Positions 61,448 through 64,000 of a stretch of 64,000 bases of DNA are shown here, one piece after another. How positions within the stretch are numbered: the first letter of the stretch is position 1; every line of letters starts with the position of its first letter. A model generated the notes under the pieces. That model saw only the letters and a list, made by a program, of their open reading frames with translations. It searched no databases and was not told the origin of the DNA. The stretch comes from Bradyrhizobium sp. Rc3b. Lineage in GTDB: Bacteria > Pseudomonadota > Alphaproteobacteria > Rhizobiales > Xanthobacteraceae. The stretch is from assembly GCF_900114915.1 (NCBI RefSeq), contig NZ_FOUS01000019.1:87185-151184 (forward strand), given 5' to 3'. The position numbers and the translations under genes are program-made.

Positions 61448-64000
61448 TCAGGACGCCGCAAGGCCCAGCGTGTTCCCGGCGGCGGCCGTCGAGTCCAGCC
61501 AACGTCGGATCGTACCGTCATATATATCGGCACCGTAGAGCCAGCCGTCGGGCCCTTTCTGCAGGTCCACGATGCCTTGTACGTTGTCCACCAACTGAAC
61601 GCTTGCGATCTGCCGGTTCGCATCCAACGTCGCAGCGAAGATTGTTCCGTTATAGACGTCGTCGAAGAACATCGTATTCTGATTATAGAAATCTCCAGCG
61701 GTGATTACATGGGCGTTGTCGGGTGCGCCGTGGCTAAGAGACAGGATCGGGAAGGCGGCAGGCGGGTCTGACAGATTGTTGCGGTTGCCGTTATTATAGA
61801 AAGTGATCGCCTGGGACAGGTTTTGGTAGCTGGCGGTTTTGTCCGGACCTTCAAAGTATGGCCATCCAAAATTAGAGCCGGCAGGGCCCGTATCGATCTC
61901 TTCCCAGTTGTTCCAGCCCACGTCTCCGAGCACAGGCAGATTCGTAACGGGATCGAAGCTGAAGCGGTACGCGTTGCGGACGCCGTAGTAGAACACTTTC
62001 GACTGATTGCTGTTTGGGTCGCCAGCCTGATAGTACGGATTGCCGGGCGCTCCCTCACCCGTAATAGGATCGATCCGCAAGAGCTTGCCCGAGAGATTGT
62101 GGATGTCCTGGACCCGCACTGCGCGGGGATCGACGAAGTTGTACGACGTGCCATCCCCGACCGTGAGGTAGAGATAGCCGTCGGGACCGAAATGAACGGC
62201 ACCGATCGAATGGGAATCGCTGTCGGTCGCAAGATAGTCCCGGATGTTCTGGTTCTGGATGCCGGCCCTATCGGGATCGTTGTCCTGCGCTCCTGTCTCG
62301 ATCTGGCTCGCAGGAGCCGTGATGGTGGTGCCGTTGACGATGCCCGAAGGAACGATGCTGGGATCACCGCCGCTGTTTGCGTCGGGACGGCTGGTATAGG
62401 CCCAGATGCTGTTCTTGCCGACCAGCACCACTTCGCTGGACGGATCGGCAATCATCGTGGTGGGGTCGACTGTCACCCTCACCAGACGGCTAGGTCTGTT
62501 GCCACCCCCATCGGCCGCTGCGAGCCCGCTCTGAGTCGTCGTCTCGGGCGGATCGTAAGTGTACAGCAGATAGACATAGTGGTTGCTTGCGAAATTCGGG
62601 TTCACCGCGATTCCCAGCAGCCCGCGATCGCCGAAATCATTCACCTCGCTCGAAAGGTCGATGAGCGGAGTCGATCGCAATGTGCCGTTGTCCACCACGC
62701 GCACCACGCCGTCCTTCTGCGCAACCAGCATGTAGCGGCCGTCGGGCGTCCAGTCCATCGCCGCAGGCTGGTTCAGACCCGACACCGCGGTCTCGCCCAC
62801 CAGGTTGCCGAGAGCGGGGTTGTCATTATCCAGGATCTTCACGGTCGTCGTCGCCTGGGAGCCGAGTGTGGCGCCGGTTGGGTTGCTCAAGGTGACGGTG
62901 AAGGTCTCGTCGTTCTCCGGTGTCGTATCATTGATGATCGGCACGGAGATGGTCTGGCTCACCTGTCCGGCGGCAAAGGTGACCGTACCGGTCGTGGTCG
63001 TGTAGTCGGCCCCCGCGATTGCGCTGCCGCTGCTCGTCGTGAAGCCGACCGTGGCTGCTTGACTGGCGTTCCCGCTGCGCAGCAGCGTGACCGTCGCCGT
63101 TGGGCTAGTCTCAGCAACGCTCAACACGACGTCTGCCATTGCGATCGAGGCGGGTGAGTCGTCGTCGATGATGCTGACGAGGACGGTGCGTGGAGCTCCG
63201 AGGGATCCGGAGCCCGGATTTTGAAGTCCGATTGCGAACGTCTCATTGCCCTCGGTGAGTTGATCGTTGACGATCTGGATAGTGAAGCTCTTGGTGCTCT
63301 CTCCCGGTCCGAAGACGACCTGGCCGGTGTTCGTCCGACCATTGAAGGTGGGCTGGATGAAATCCGATCCAGCAGTCGCGGTACCGCCGGTGCCGATCTC
63401 ATTCGTCGTGTACTCTACGGTGTTTTGAGACGAGAGGTCGCCGGAGCGCACGACGGTGATGGTGGCCGTGCCGGACGCTTCGCCGACATAGATCGTAGAA
63501 GTGTTGAGTAGTGCGATGACGTTGGAGGGAGCGAACACGACGTCGCGAAAATAGTTTGAATTCTGATAGACGGCGGTGGGGAAGACGCCCGCGCTGTAGT
63601 TGAAGACACCTGCGCCGACCGGAGCGTTCAGGCCGCCATGGCTAATGCCGGAGGCGAAGCCCTGGGTTGTGGAGACGTAGTAACTGTTGATGTTGACCGA
63701 GACCACATAGGTCGTGCCGGCCGCGATGGTGAGCGGCGTGGCGAGCGCCTGCTGCTGCCAGCCCGATGCGCCTTCGTTGGTGAACGTGACCGTCGCCAGC
63801 TCCTGGCCCGTTGCCGACCAGATGTGGCCGACATGGGTGCCGGTCTCGTTCGAGGCCTTGTAGTACCGGATCGCCTGAATCACGCCGGAATTATCGGCGG
63901 TGAAGCGCATCCCCAGCTCATAGTCCGCCCCTGTCCCGTCGGTGGCATTGGTGTTGGATGGCGTCTGGGTGGTGAACAGGGTGGTGGTGGCACTCGCAGC
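61448..64000 (-). CDS. DUF4082 / Calx-beta / sugar-dehydrogenase-like protein, N-terminus outside window
   Basis: At least 850 residues; the frame is open to base 64000. Order from the visible N-terminus: a DUF4082 domain (VIQAIRYYKASNETGTHVGH, FTNEGASGWQQQALATPLTI), two Calx-beta domains (VEYTTNEIGTGGTATAGSDF and VGFTTSSGSAIAGADYTTTT), then a PQQ-type glucose/sorbosone dehydrogenase-like propeller (AAMDWTPDGRYMLVAQKDG, GDRGLLGIAVNPNF, HFGPDGYLYLTVGDGTS, GNPYY, NSNFGWPYFEG-like text). The C-terminus has no RTX repeats. The DUF4082 domain links it to the giant protein at 20252. Likely extracellular sugar-binding or oxidising protein; its exporter is unknown. Confidence 0.88.
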   Translation of the reverse strand, partial: AASATTTLFTTQTPSNTNATDGTGADYELGMRFTADNSGVIQAIRYYKASNETGTHVGHIWSATGQELATVTFTNEGASGWQQQALATPLTIAAGTTYVVSVNINSYYVSTTQGFASGISHGGLNAPVGAGVFNYSAGVFPTAVYQNSNYFRDVVFAPSNVIALLNTSTIYVGEASGTATITVVRSGDLSSQNTVEYTTNEIGTGGTATAGSDFIQPTFNGRTNTGQVVFGPGESTKSFTIQIVNDQLTEGNETFAIGLQNPGSGSLGAPRTVLVSIIDDDSPASIAMADVVLSVAETSPTATVTLLRSGNASQAATVGFTTSSGSAIAGADYTTTTGTVTFAAGQVSQTISVPIINDTTPENDETFTVTLSNPTGATLGSQATTTVKILDNDNPALGNLVGETAVSGLNQPAAMDWTPDGRYMLVAQKDGVVRVVDNGTLRSTPLIDLSSEVNDFGDRGLLGIAVNPNFASNHYVYLLYTYDPPETTTQSGLAAADGGGNRPSRLVRVTVDPTTMIADPSSEVVLVGKNSIWAYTSRPDANSGGDPSIVPSGIVNGTTITAPASQIETGAQDNDPDRAGIQNQNIRDYLATDSDSHSIGAVHFGPDGYLYLTVGDGTSYNFVDPRAVRVQDIHNLSGKLLRIDPITGEGAPGNPYYQAGDPNSNQSKVFYYGVRNAYRFSFDPVTNLPVLGDVGWNNWEEIDTGPAGSNFGWPYFEGPDKTASYQNLSQAITFYNNGNRNNLSDPPAAFPILSLSHGAPDNAHVITAGDFYNQNTMFFDDVYNGTIFAATLDANRQIASVQLVDNVQGIVDLQKGPDGWLYGADIYDGTIRRWLDSTAAAGNTLGLAAS

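Noticed and set aside
61823..63157. Plus-strand frame of 444 codons opposite the sugar-dehydrogenase-like gene
   Set aside because: Composition is that of an antisense shadow, with no recognisable motif, while the minus strand holds clear domains.

Overview
The window looks like chromosome of an alphaproteobacterium, most likely a Bradyrhizobium or close Nitrobacteraceae relative. This rests on the high-GC coding style, two HvrA-like H-NS proteins with the bradyrhizobial KYxNPxxxETWSGRGKxPRWLVAA type of C-terminus, a cysteine-type membrane formate dehydrogenase, and DUF4082/beta-helix proteins paired with type I secretion genes. It is an inference from protein style, not a database match.

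Layout. 1-4.1 kb: the end of a respiratory formate dehydrogenase operon (catalytic subunit cut by the window edge, Fe-S subunit, cytochrome b), then two small proteins and about 1.5 kb with little coding. 6.1-8.7 kb: a compact module of a 73-codon ORF, a PqqD-domain/HprK-like kinase and a nucleotidyltransferase-like protein, a set that resembles peptide-modification operons. 8.9-10.3 kb: two divergent H-NS-family paralogues around an AT-rich spacer. 10.4-16.4 kb (minus strand): a polysaccharide assembly operon with a Wzc-like tyrosine autokinase/co-polymerase, a Wzy/ligase-like membrane protein and a priming sugar-phosphate transferase. 16.7-20.1 kb: rfbCBDA for dTDP-L-rhamnose. 20.3-32.3 kb: a 2301-residue repeat protein without a signal peptide, a 105-residue protein, a type I secretion ABC exporter and membrane fusion protein, and a toroid-like protein. 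33.4-46.4 kb: a long plus-strand operon for an amino-uronic acid sugar (WecG-, WecB- and WecC-like proteins, Gfo/Idh oxidoreductase, acetyltransferase, two DegT aminotransferases, epimerase), a Wzx flippase, methyltransferases and a glycosyltransferase. 46.5-50.6 kb (minus): a second Wzy-like protein and two glycosyltransferases. 50.8-51.4 kb: a methyltransferase. 51.7-60 kb: tandem beta-helix proteins, the second fused to Ig-like domains, three 136-residue repeats and a type I secretion C-terminus, followed by its own exporter pair. 60.8-64 kb: a LapG-like transglutaminase-type cysteine protease and, on the minus strand, a DUF4082/Calx-beta/sugar-dehydrogenase-like protein that runs off the edge.

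How it works together. The centre encodes synthesis of a heteropolysaccharide by the Wzx/Wzy route. The visible precursor genes predict L-rhamnose and a 2,3-diamino-2,3-dideoxy-mannuronic-type (or ManNAcA-type) sugar, decorated by methyltransferases. Two type I systems flank or interrupt the cluster and probably export large calcium-binding or glycan-binding proteins that act on or sit in the extracellular matrix. No outer-membrane polysaccharide export (Wza/OPX) gene is visible, so it must lie elsewhere.

Two whole-region features stand out. Nearly every operon head carries an AT-rich island with TTTAAAT/AATTAAAT-like words, a plausible shared target for the H-NS pair. Two long GA/TC dinucleotide tracts (59 and 42 nt) lie just upstream of genes and could vary in length. 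No rRNA, tRNA, CRISPR array or insertion sequence was recognised.
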